Under the pieces are notes generated by a model. The model saw nothing but the letters and a program-made list of their open reading frames with translations, was not told the origin of the DNA and did not search any database. A stretch of 64,000 nt of DNA, taken from JBEBSD01 sp040394475 (lineage in GTDB: Bacteria; Bacteroidota; Bacteroidia; Cytophagales; Spirosomataceae). The translations under genes and the position numbers were made by a program. The stretch covers positions 16,035-80,034 of the forward strand of contig JBEBSD010000023.1 of assembly GCA_040394475.1 (NCBI GenBank), in the 5' to 3' direction. Of this stretch, positions 10,051 through 17,361 are shown in pieces (the first letter of the stretch is position 1; each line of letters opens with the position of its first letter).

Positions 10051-10118
10051 ATAGTAAAATATTACATCATTATAGTAAGACCTAGCATTGGTAGGTGTGC
10101 CGATACAGCCTAACTTAA
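10051..10118 (+). promoter_or_regulatory. Conserved promoter block A, ahead of the MaoC/CoA-transferase operon
   Basis: Box 1, ATAGTAAAATATTACATCA (10051-10069), is followed after two bases by box 2, ATAGTAAGACCTAGCATTG (10072-10090). The two boxes start 21 bp apart. After 20 bases comes TAACTTAA (10111-10118), which resembles the Bacteroidota -7 element TAnnTTTG. The ATTG ending box 2 sits where the -33 element should be. The same layout recurs at 20272 and 25890. A further, weaker copy (ATAGTACCAAAATCATCCC) starts at 10031, overlapping the AraC stop codon. Together this looks like an AraC-type activator site abutting a promoter. Confidence 0.7.
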
Positions 10119-10268
10119 ATTTTTTATTTAAGGACGATTTTTTTACCTGATTTTATTCGTGAACTGAGCTGTGAATCCATCATTTTTTCCCGCAAAAAAA
10201 CTTTGTGGCAGTCAACCCGGTCAAGGGTATTCCTTTGATGCGTACTATTTACTTCTAAACCGCTACCG

Positions 10269-10724
10269 ATGTTTCTGAAAAAATATTTTGAAGAGTTCAG
10301 GGAAGGTGAGCAGCGTTATACCCGGGGCAGGACCATTACTGAAGCAGACATCGTCCTGCATGCCGGTCAGTCAGGCGATTTTTTCCCCCATCATATGGAT
10401 GCGGAATGGTGCCTTACGCAGCCCTTTCAAAAGCGGATTGCCCACGGAACGCTCATTTTCACCGTTGCCATAGGCCTCACTGCCGATCACATCAATGAGG
10501 TATCCATCACTTACGGGTATGACCGCCTGCGTTTCATCAAACCGGTTTTTATCGGCGATACCATCAAAGCTGCCGTTACCGTCAAAGAGAAAAGAGCGCA
10601 CAAAAAGCCGGGTTTCGGGCAGGTAACGGAGCTGGTCGAAACCTATAACCAGTTGGATGAACTGGTGATGGTTTGCGAACACATTTTGCTGGTCACTAAA
10701 CATGAGCCGGACCATGAACAGTAG
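10269..10724 (+). CDS. MaoC-like (R)-specific enoyl-CoA hydratase family protein
   Basis: A 151-residue single hot-dog domain protein. The hydratase motif is visible as SGDFFPHHMDAEWC followed by KRIAHGTLIF: the Asp-x-His pattern and the IAHG turn place the catalytic residues and CoA site of MaoC/PhaJ-type hydratases. It would hydrate or dehydrate a CoA thioester in the cytoplasm. It is the first gene of a tight operon (its end overlaps the next gene by 23 bases) that also encodes two CoA-transferases, which could make its substrate. It lies about 150 bases downstream of promoter block A. The actual acyl group is unknown. Confidence 0.9.
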   Translation: MFLKKYFEEFREGEQRYTRGRTITEADIVLHAGQSGDFFPHHMDAEWCLTQPFQKRIAHGTLIFTVAIGLTADHINEVSITYGYDRLRFIKPVFIGDTIKAAVTVKEKRAHKKPGFGQVTELVETYNQLDELVMVCEHILLVTKHEPDHEQ

Positions 10725-11877
10725 TTTGAAGGGGATTACCTGGAACCATAGCAGGGGGATCACGCCCCTGCAAGCCGTATCGCAGCGCTATGCGGAACTG
10801 CACCCCGGGGTGGAAATCACCTGGAGCAAACGGACGCTGCAGGAGTTTGCCGATTTTCCCATCGAAAAACTTACCGAAACGTACGACCTGCTGGTGATCG
10901 ACCATCCGTGGGTGGGCCGGGCGGCGGCGACGGGCTGTGTGCTGCCCTTAAACGAAATCCTTCCCGAAGGCTACCTGGCCGGCCTGGCTGAAAATTCCGC
11001 AGGCGGCGCACATCAAAGCTACACGTATGCGGGCAAGCAATGGGCGCTGGCCATTGATGCCGCAGCACCTGTGGCCAGCTACCGGAAGGACCTTCTGGAA
11101 CGGCACGGACGCGCCGTTCCCGCTGCATGGGACGACCTCATAGTGCTGGCGAAGGACGGGAAAGTGGCTTTGCCGGCCATTCCTATTGACACCCTGATGA
11201 ATTTTTATGCGTTCTGCCTGGTTCACGGAGACTCGCTTTTCAAGAATCCGGAAGAATTCGTAGCCAGGGAAAACGGCGTACAGGCCCTGATGACCATGAA
11301 GGAACTCTACCGGCTGCTCGACAAAAGCATGTTTTCCCTGAACCCGGTGGCAGTGGCTGAAACGATGGCAGGTACCGACCGCTACCTGTACTGTCCGTTT
11401 GCCTATGGCTACTCCAATTATGCCAGGGCAGGGTATGCAGCGCACCTGCTCCATTACACCGACGTCGTAACGTTTCACAACAAACCACTGCGCACGACCA
11501 TCGGCGGGACGGGCCTGGCGGTATCCGCCCATAGCCGGCACCAGGAAACCGCCGTAGATTTTGCCCGGTTTGCGGCATCCGGAAACTGTCAGAAGACCCT
11601 GTACGTACAGCATGGCGGACAGCCGGGACACCGGTCGGCCTGGGTGGACGGACTGGCCAACCAGCTGACAAACGGCTACTTCCGGGACACGTTAGCTACT
11701 CTTGAAAATGGCTATATCCGCCCGCGCTACAACGGCTACCTGTATTTTCAGGATCACGCCGCCCACCCGCTCTGGCAATGCCTGTCGGATGATACCGACG
11801 AGGAACGGACCCTGGACATCATGAATCAAATTTACCGTAAAAGCCGGCCAGCGGAATTGCCGGCAAGTAGTATATGA
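10702..11877 (+). CDS. Extracellular solute-binding protein-like protein without signal peptide
   Basis: A 391-residue protein with the fold signature of family-1 ABC sugar-binding proteins: AVSQRYAELHPGVEITW near the N-terminus, WALAIDAAAPVASYRKDLLE in the hinge region, and IGGTGLAVSAHSRHQETAVD. The N-terminus (MSRTMNSSLKGITWNHSRG) has no hydrophobic signal and no lipobox cysteine, so the protein should stay in the cytoplasm. No ABC permease or ATPase is nearby. It overlaps the MaoC gene upstream, and its TGA overlaps the next ATG. A ligand-binding role, such as a substrate carrier, sensor or enzyme subunit for the CoA-transferases, is inference. An ATG at 10714 is an alternative start that does not create a signal peptide. 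Confidence 0.85.
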   Translation: MSRTMNSSLKGITWNHSRGITPLQAVSQRYAELHPGVEITWSKRTLQEFADFPIEKLTETYDLLVIDHPWVGRAAATGCVLPLNEILPEGYLAGLAENSAGGAHQSYTYAGKQWALAIDAAAPVASYRKDLLERHGRAVPAAWDDLIVLAKDGKVALPAIPIDTLMNFYAFCLVHGDSLFKNPEEFVARENGVQALMTMKELYRLLDKSMFSLNPVAVAETMAGTDRYLYCPFAYGYSNYARAGYAAHLLHYTDVVTFHNKPLRTTIGGTGLAVSAHSRHQETAVDFARFAASGNCQKTLYVQHGGQPGHRSAWVDGLANQLTNGYFRDTLATLENGYIRPRYNGYLYFQDHAAHPLWQCLSDDTDEERTLDIMNQIYRKSRPAELPASSI

Positions 11878-13016
11878 GTGCATTGCCTTTAGAGGGACTG
11901 ATCGTCCTGGAATTCAGCCAATACTTGTCGGGACCATCTGCAGGCCTTCGTCTTGCAGACCTGGGCGCGCGGGTCATCAAAATAGAGCGGCCCGGCACCG
12001 GCGATGCCGGCAGAAAATTGTCCATAAAAGACCTGTGGGTAGATGAAAACTCGTTGTTGTTCCATACGATCAACCGCAACAAGGAGAGTTTCACCGCCAA
12101 TCTGAAAGACGAGGAAGACCTCGGGCATGTCAAAAAGCTGATCGGCAAGGCCGATGTACTTATCCACAATTTCAGGCCCGGCGTCATGGAGAAAACAGGC
12201 CTGGGCTACCCACAGGCCGGCGCAATTAATCCCAGGCTCATTTACGCGGCTATCAGCGGCTACGGCACCACCGGGCCCTGGAAAGACAAGCCGGGACAGG
12301 ATTTGCTGCTGCAGGCCATGACTGGATTGGTATATACGACAGGAAATGGCGGACAGCCGCCGGTTCCTTTCGGTATTGCCGTTGCGGACATTCTATGCGG
12401 CGCCCAACTGGTACAGGGAATACTGGCTGCCCTGGTACGGCGTCATAAAAGAGGGACCGGCGCACTGATCGAAATCAGCCTGATGGAGTCGCTGCTGGAT
12501 TTTCAGTTCGAACTGCTCACCACTTATTATACCAACCGGAAGCAACCCGTCAGAAGCGCCGCCAATTACGGACACCCGTTGCTGAGCGCCCCGTACGGAA
12601 TTTACGCCACCGCCGACGGTCATCTGGCCATCGCGATGATGGACCTCCCCACTCTGGCCGAAGCCATTGACTGTCCGGAGCTGCTGGCCTTTCCCCCGGA
12701 CCAGGCATTTGCGGAACGTGACGCCATCAAAAATACATTGGCCGGCCACCTTAAAAACGGCGCTTCCCGGCAGTGGCTTGAAAAACTGCAGCTGCGTGGA
12801 TTATGGGCGATGGAAATCTACGACTGGGAACAAATGACCCGGCATGATGCCTATAAGGCCCTGCAGATGGAACAGGAGGTAAAGCTGGGACACCAATTGT
12901 TCACGACCACCCGGTGTCCTATCCGGATCGACGGGGAACGCCTGTATTCCGACAGGCCCGCCCCGCAGCAGGGACAACATACCCGGGAAATTTACGACCA
13001 CCTTATAAATGACTAG
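11874..13016 (+). CDS. Class III CoA-transferase (CaiB/BaiF family), first copy
   Basis: A 380-residue CoA-transferase. It shows the family opening LEFSQYLSGPSAGLRLADLG, the IKIERPGTGD segment, INRNKES, DVLIHNFRPGVMEKTG and SGYGTTGPW. The catalytic aspartate that forms the acyl anhydride is present as Asp172 in GIAVADI. Enzymes of this family move CoA between carboxylic acids as interlocked dimers. It starts with ATG at 11874, overlapping the previous stop as ATGA, and overlaps the next paralogue by eight bases. Together with MaoC it suggests a carboxylic acid, perhaps sugar-derived, being activated to a CoA ester and then hydrated or dehydrated. Confidence 0.94.
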   Translation: MSALPLEGLIVLEFSQYLSGPSAGLRLADLGARVIKIERPGTGDAGRKLSIKDLWVDENSLLFHTINRNKESFTANLKDEEDLGHVKKLIGKADVLIHNFRPGVMEKTGLGYPQAGAINPRLIYAAISGYGTTGPWKDKPGQDLLLQAMTGLVYTTGNGGQPPVPFGIAVADILCGAQLVQGILAALVRRHKRGTGALIEISLMESLLDFQFELLTTYYTNRKQPVRSAANYGHPLLSAPYGIYATADGHLAIAMMDLPTLAEAIDCPELLAFPPDQAFAERDAIKNTLAGHLKNGASRQWLEKLQLRGLWAMEIYDWEQMTRHDAYKALQMEQEVKLGHQLFTTTRCPIRIDGERLYSDRPAPQQGQHTREIYDHLIND

Positions 13017-14178
13017 CACGATGACACTGTTGGAAGATATTATTGTTGTTGATTTCAGTCAGTTTCTCTCAGGCCCGTCTGCTTCCCTTCGGTTAGCGGA
13101 TATGGGGGCCAGGGTTATCAAAATAGAGAAACCCGGCACCGGCGACATTTGCCGGCAGCTGTACGTTTCGGATGTCATGATCGAAGGCGAGTCTACGATC
13201 TTTCATGCCATCAACCGGAACAAGGAAAGCTATGCCGCCGATCTGAAAGACCCGGAAGACCTGGAAAAGATAAGACAGCTGTTGGCAAAAGCGGATGTGA
13301 TGCTGCACAATTTCAGGCCGGGCGTCATGGAACGGATCGGCCTGGACTATGCTGCCGTCCGCAAAATCAACCCCCAACTGGTCTATGCCGAAATCAACGG
13401 GTACGGTACAGAAGGGCCCTGGAAAGACCTCCCCGGGCAGGATTTACTCCTGCAGGCAGTTTCAGGACTTGTGTGGTTAAGCAACAACGGCAATGAAGGG
13501 CCGACCCCGATGGGCGTGGCCGTCGTGGACATTATGGCAGGCACGCATGTGGCCCAGGGAATTCTTGCGTCCCTGTACCGGAGAGCCATTACCGGCGAGG
13601 GCGCGTGGGTTCAGGTCAGCATGCTCGAAAGCATACTGGATTTTCAGTTTGAGGTGCTGACGTGCTATTACAACGACGGCAGGCAGCTGCCCGAAAGAAG
13701 CCATGTGAACAGCGGCCATGCCTATATCGCCGCACCTTACGGCATCTACGAAACACAACAGGGATACATGGCCCTGTCCATGGGCAGTATCCTGTCCCTG
13801 GCAACCCTGCTGCAATGTCCTCCCCTGGAACAGTTTACGGAAAGCGGCGAATGGTTCAGCAGGCGGGATGAGATAAAGGCGATTCTGGCGGCGCATCTGA
13901 AAACCAATACAGCGGCGCATTGGTTAAGCCTGCTGGAAAAAGCCGGCTACTGGTGTGCTCCGGTGTATAACTACGACGAGCTGGTCCAACAGGAAGGCTA
14001 CCAGGTATTGAATATGGAAATCGTAGTAAAAACTACCAACGGGCTATCCGTTACGACCACCCGCTGCCCGTTGCGCGTGGATGGTCATCTGCTGGCCTCC
14101 CGGAAGGGGGCCCCGATGCTCGGCGAGCACAACACCGCCCTCGAAAGGGAGTTCGGCCTTGTGAACGCGATGGCGTGA
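13009..14178 (+). CDS. Class III CoA-transferase (CaiB/BaiF family), second copy
   Basis: A 389-residue paralogue of the preceding gene, clearly similar along its whole length (VDFSQFLSGPSASLRLADMG, IKIEKPGTGDI, NFRPGVMERIGLDY). The catalytic aspartate is kept as Asp174 in GVAVVDI, so both copies appear active. Two adjacent, co-translated copies could form a hetero-oligomer or serve two acids; the sequence cannot decide. The next gene starts 161 bases downstream. That gap contains an AT-rich stretch (about 14215-14245) but no terminator I trust, so transcription may continue. Confidence 0.94.
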   Translation: MTSTMTLLEDIIVVDFSQFLSGPSASLRLADMGARVIKIEKPGTGDICRQLYVSDVMIEGESTIFHAINRNKESYAADLKDPEDLEKIRQLLAKADVMLHNFRPGVMERIGLDYAAVRKINPQLVYAEINGYGTEGPWKDLPGQDLLLQAVSGLVWLSNNGNEGPTPMGVAVVDIMAGTHVAQGILASLYRRAITGEGAWVQVSMLESILDFQFEVLTCYYNDGRQLPERSHVNSGHAYIAAPYGIYETQQGYMALSMGSILSLATLLQCPPLEQFTESGEWFSRRDEIKAILAAHLKTNTAAHWLSLLEKAGYWCAPVYNYDELVQQEGYQVLNMEIVVKTTNGLSVTTTRCPLRVDGHLLASRKGAPMLGEHNTALEREFGLVNAMA

Positions 14179-14339
14179 AACCCCGGCCTGATCAAAAAAC
14201 AGCAGGTTGCCGTTGTTTTATTTGATTTTTGCTTGCTTTTTGCAGATGGAATACGAAGTTCTGCTAAAAAAGCATTGTATGCCGGCAACTACAGGCTGGT
14301 GCCTGTCACCGATAACGAAACTGGTTAGCTACTATTAGG

Positions 14340-15209
14340 ATGCCTGAGGCGATAATCGATACGCATATACATGTCTGGGACCTTGAGGCTGCCGCTTATC
14401 CATGGCTGGAAGGCGACACCTCACTGCTTAACCGGACGTATTCCATAAAAGAGCTGGAAGCGGACCGAACCCGCGCCAACGTGGTGGCAGGGGTACTCGT
14501 CCAGGCCTCGGGCAACCCGGAAGATACGGCGCTGATGCTGGAAGTAGCCCGGCAGACCCCCTGGATCAAGGGGGTTGTAGGCTGGCTGCCGCTGCAAGAT
14601 CCGGAACATGTTGGAAAATGGCTGGAAGAAAACTATCGTGCGGAACCCTATTTTAAAGGGGTGCGTCATCAGATACACGACGAACCGGATGTCCGGTGGC
14701 TCCTGCAGCCTCCGGTACTGGAAAGTCTGAAGCTGCTCGCCCGGCACGGGTTACCCTATGACCTGGTCGGCATTTCAGACGGACACATCGAAACGGCTCT
14801 GAAAGTGGCCGACAAAGTACCGGGACTGCGGCTCGTTTTCGATCACCTCAACCAACCCCCTGTTCAAACAAGGGAAAAGTTCGGCAAATGGGGAGACCTC
14901 ATGAAAACGGCCGCTGAAAATCCGGATTTTCATGCTAAAATATCGGGACTCGGCACGGTCTTTGGAGTCGGGAAATGGACTCCTGAAAACGTGCTGCCCT
15001 CTATAGCCTTTGCACTGGAAACCTTTGGAACCGACCGGTGCTTTTGCGGAGGCGACTGGCCGGTAAGCCTGCTGGCCGGCGGCTATCGCCAAACCTGGGA
15101 AACGTATGGCGCCGTTTTAGCCGAATTGCTGGAAGCAGCCGAACAGGAGAAAGTCCTGTATACCAATGCAAAAACATTTTACTCATTAGAAATGGAAGAC
15201 ACTTTATAA
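14340..15209 (+). CDS. Amidohydrolase family protein, L-fuconolactonase-like (COG3618)
   Basis: A 289-residue TIM-barrel metal-dependent hydrolase. The metal motif IDTHIHVWD is at residues 6-14, a FDHLNQPP segment follows, and the C-terminal catalytic aspartate region reads FCGGDWPVS. Relatives include lactonases that open sugar lactones, such as L-fuconolactone or L-rhamnonolactone. A lactonase next to an NAD-dependent Gfo/Idh dehydrogenase, a RhaT-type sugar symporter and a GH95 fucosidase-family enzyme fits an oxidative pathway for a deoxy-sugar or L-galactose; that is inference. It has no signal peptide. The start is the ATG at 14340, and RhaT begins 14 bases after the stop. Confidence 0.88.
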   Translation: MPEAIIDTHIHVWDLEAAAYPWLEGDTSLLNRTYSIKELEADRTRANVVAGVLVQASGNPEDTALMLEVARQTPWIKGVVGWLPLQDPEHVGKWLEENYRAEPYFKGVRHQIHDEPDVRWLLQPPVLESLKLLARHGLPYDLVGISDGHIETALKVADKVPGLRLVFDHLNQPPVQTREKFGKWGDLMKTAAENPDFHAKISGLGTVFGVGKWTPENVLPSIAFALETFGTDRCFCGGDWPVSLLAGGYRQTWETYGAVLAELLEAAEQEKVLYTNAKTFYSLEMEDTL

Positions 15210-15223
15210 ACCACCTGTCCGGC

Positions 15224-16249
15224 ATGGAAGTATTGAACGGAATTTTGTATCACAGTATAGGCGCTTCCAGTGCCGCACTGTGCTACACCCCACAGAAAAA
15301 AGTCCGTCACTGGAGCTGGCAAACCTACTGGCTCGCCCAGGCATTTGTCTGCTGGCTGGTACTGCCCGTCGTGGTTGCCCTGCTGACCATCCCGCATTTG
15401 CCGGCAGTGCTCCGGGAAGCTCCTGCTGCGGCCATGTGGCATTCTTTTTTATTGGGAATGGGGTATGGGGTTGGCGGTACGGCATTCGGCATCGCCATAC
15501 GCTATGTGGGGTTTTCACTCACCTATGCGCTGTCGGTAGGGATCAGTTGTGTGCTCGGTACGCTGGTGCCTCCCCTGGTTAAAGGCGTATTGGGAGGCGT
15601 GCTGGAGGGCGAGGGCGGACCGCTGATCCTCGCGGGCATCGGGTTGGGTGCGTTGGGAATCGCCTTGTGCGGTATTGCCGGCCGCAAAAAAGAAAAAGAC
15701 CTGGAGGCAAAAGGAGGTTCCGGAAACGAATTTTCGTTATCGAAAGGATTGCCCATCTGTTTACTCGCGGGCGTTCTGTCTGCTTTTTACGGTTTTGCCA
15801 TCGAACAGGGACAACCCATTGCCGACGTGGCGGCCAGGTACGGCGCCGGACATTTCCAGGGCAATATCGTCTATATCTTTTCCAATACGGGTGCATTTGT
15901 TACAACAATGTTCTATTGCACTTTCCTGCACCTCAAAGAAAAGACCTTCGGGCAGTACCAGACCTCCGGTCTTCGTATGAATTACCTGATGGCCTTGCTG
16001 ACAGGCATACTCTGGTACGGGCAGTTTTTCTTCTACGGTCTGGGACACGTACGCATGGGCAGCTACCGGTTTTCGAGCTGGGCCATTCACATGATTTTAC
16101 TCGTGCTGATAAGTACCCTTGTGGGCATTCTGCTCAAGGAATGGCGGGCGACGGGCCGCGGGACAAAACAGGTACTGGTACTGGCGCTGACCGTGTTACT
16201 GACAGCGGTGATGGTGTTAACCTACGGGAATTTTCTGGGAGACGGATGA
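15224..16249 (+). CDS. rhaT: L-rhamnose/proton symporter RhaT-like permease
   Basis: A 341-residue inner-membrane protein with about ten hydrophobic helices and the RhaT family features: SIGASSAALCYTPQKKVRHW near the start, LLGMGYGVGGTAFGIAIRYV in the middle, and NYLMALLTGILWYGQFFFYG late. The family imports L-rhamnose and relatives such as L-lyxose with protons. The frame is open upstream to 15038, but that extension overlaps the amidohydrolase gene. The ATG at 15224 gives the standard start. Its TGA overlaps the next gene's ATG. The true substrate here could be L-fucose, L-galactose or rhamnose released by neighbouring glycosidases. Confidence 0.88.
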   Translation: MEVLNGILYHSIGASSAALCYTPQKKVRHWSWQTYWLAQAFVCWLVLPVVVALLTIPHLPAVLREAPAAAMWHSFLLGMGYGVGGTAFGIAIRYVGFSLTYALSVGISCVLGTLVPPLVKGVLGGVLEGEGGPLILAGIGLGALGIALCGIAGRKKEKDLEAKGGSGNEFSLSKGLPICLLAGVLSAFYGFAIEQGQPIADVAARYGAGHFQGNIVYIFSNTGAFVTTMFYCTFLHLKEKTFGQYQTSGLRMNYLMALLTGILWYGQFFFYGLGHVRMGSYRFSSWAIHMILLVLISTLVGILLKEWRATGRGTKQVLVLALTVLLTAVMVLTYGNFLGDG

Positions 16250-17307
16250 ACAGCACAACGGTACATTTTCCGGTTTGTATAGCGGGCGCCGGAGGCATTG
16301 TCGCCAACGCACATCTGCCCGCATACCGGCTCGCCGGTTACCAGGTAAAGGGGATAATGGACCTGGATGTCCGAAAGGCCCGGACGTTGGCCGAAAAATT
16401 TGCGATCGGGAGGGTCTACGAAAGTCTTGCAGAAATGGTGGCCGATAACGGGACGCAGGTGGTATACGACTTTGCTTTGCCCGCTTCGGAAACCTTGCAC
16501 GCCCTGCAGCAGCTGCCGGACCGGGCCACTGTCCTCATTCAAAAGCCGCTGGGCGAAAGCCTGGCCGAAGCGAAGGCCATGGCGGCGTGTGCCCGTACCA
16601 AACAATTGCTGGCCGGGGTTAATTTCCAGCTTCGCTTTGCACCCTTTGTGCTGGAAGCCCGGAAAATGATCGCCGCCGGACTGATCGGCGCCATTACCGA
16701 CATCGAAGCCTATGTCAATGTACACACGCCCTGGAACCTGTGGAGCTTTCTTTTTGACAAACCACGGATGGAAATCCTTTACCACAGCATCCACTACATT
16801 GATCTGATCCGTTCCTTTCTGGGCAATCCGGCCAAGGTCCTCGCCAGAACCTTTAAACACCCTCAATCCCCGCAGCTTGCGTCGGTGCGCAGCAATATTA
16901 TCCTGGATTACGGCGACTGGGTCCGCGCAGCCATTCATACCCACCATAACCACGATTTCGGGGAGCAGGGACAGGAATCCTATATAAAAATAGAGGGGAC
17001 CCTGGGCGTTATAAAAATGACGCTGGGCGCCCTGATCAATTATCCCCACGGCGCCGGGGACTCGTTTCACTACATTACCAAAACACAGGAAGGCCGCCCC
17101 GAATGGCAATCGAAAGCAATAGCAGGGACGTGGTTCCCGCATGCTTTCATAGGGACTATGGAACAAATGCAGCTGTCCCGGGCCGGAATCCTGCAGCAGC
17201 CTGAAAACAATATCGAAGACGCCTGCCGGACAATGGCCTGTGTGGAAGCGGCTTACCTCAGCAACGAAAGAAGCGGTGTGCCGGTTTCAGACATCATTTA
17301 TCAGTAG
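16246..17307 (+). CDS. Gfo/Idh/MocA family oxidoreductase (second)
   Basis: A 353-residue NAD(P)-dependent oxidoreductase. The Rossmann motif CIAGAGGIVANAHLPAY is at residues 9-25. The usual EKP motif appears as QKPLGESLAEAKAM, and the C-terminal domain contains EILYHSIHYIDLIRS with the likely catalytic histidines. The ATG at 16246 overlaps the RhaT stop by four bases, which fixes the start; an in-frame opening back to 15667 lies inside RhaT and is not real. It would oxidise a sugar whose lactone could then be opened by the amidohydrolase at 14340. Substrate unknown. Confidence 0.92.
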   Translation: MNSTTVHFPVCIAGAGGIVANAHLPAYRLAGYQVKGIMDLDVRKARTLAEKFAIGRVYESLAEMVADNGTQVVYDFALPASETLHALQQLPDRATVLIQKPLGESLAEAKAMAACARTKQLLAGVNFQLRFAPFVLEARKMIAAGLIGAITDIEAYVNVHTPWNLWSFLFDKPRMEILYHSIHYIDLIRSFLGNPAKVLARTFKHPQSPQLASVRSNIILDYGDWVRAAIHTHHNHDFGEQGQESYIKIEGTLGVIKMTLGALINYPHGAGDSFHYITKTQEGRPEWQSKAIAGTWFPHAFIGTMEQMQLSRAGILQQPENNIEDACRTMACVEAAYLSNERSGVPVSDIIYQ

Positions 17308-17361
17308 CCTGATGCGCAATGCGGCTGTTCCGGAACCGGGTAAAGCAAACAGCCCTTCTTA

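Noticed and set aside
14259..14277. Possible box 2 (ending GCATTG) ahead of the amidohydrolase
   Set aside because: Beyond CATTG it does not match the box, and no box 1 lies 21 bases upstream.
15038..15223. Upstream extension of the RhaT frame
   Set aside because: It overlaps the amidohydrolase gene and adds arginine-rich sequence before a normal RhaT N-terminus.
15667..16245. Upstream extension of the second Gfo/Idh frame into the RhaT gene
   Set aside because: The extension lies inside RhaT in another frame, and the protein has a normal family start at 16246.
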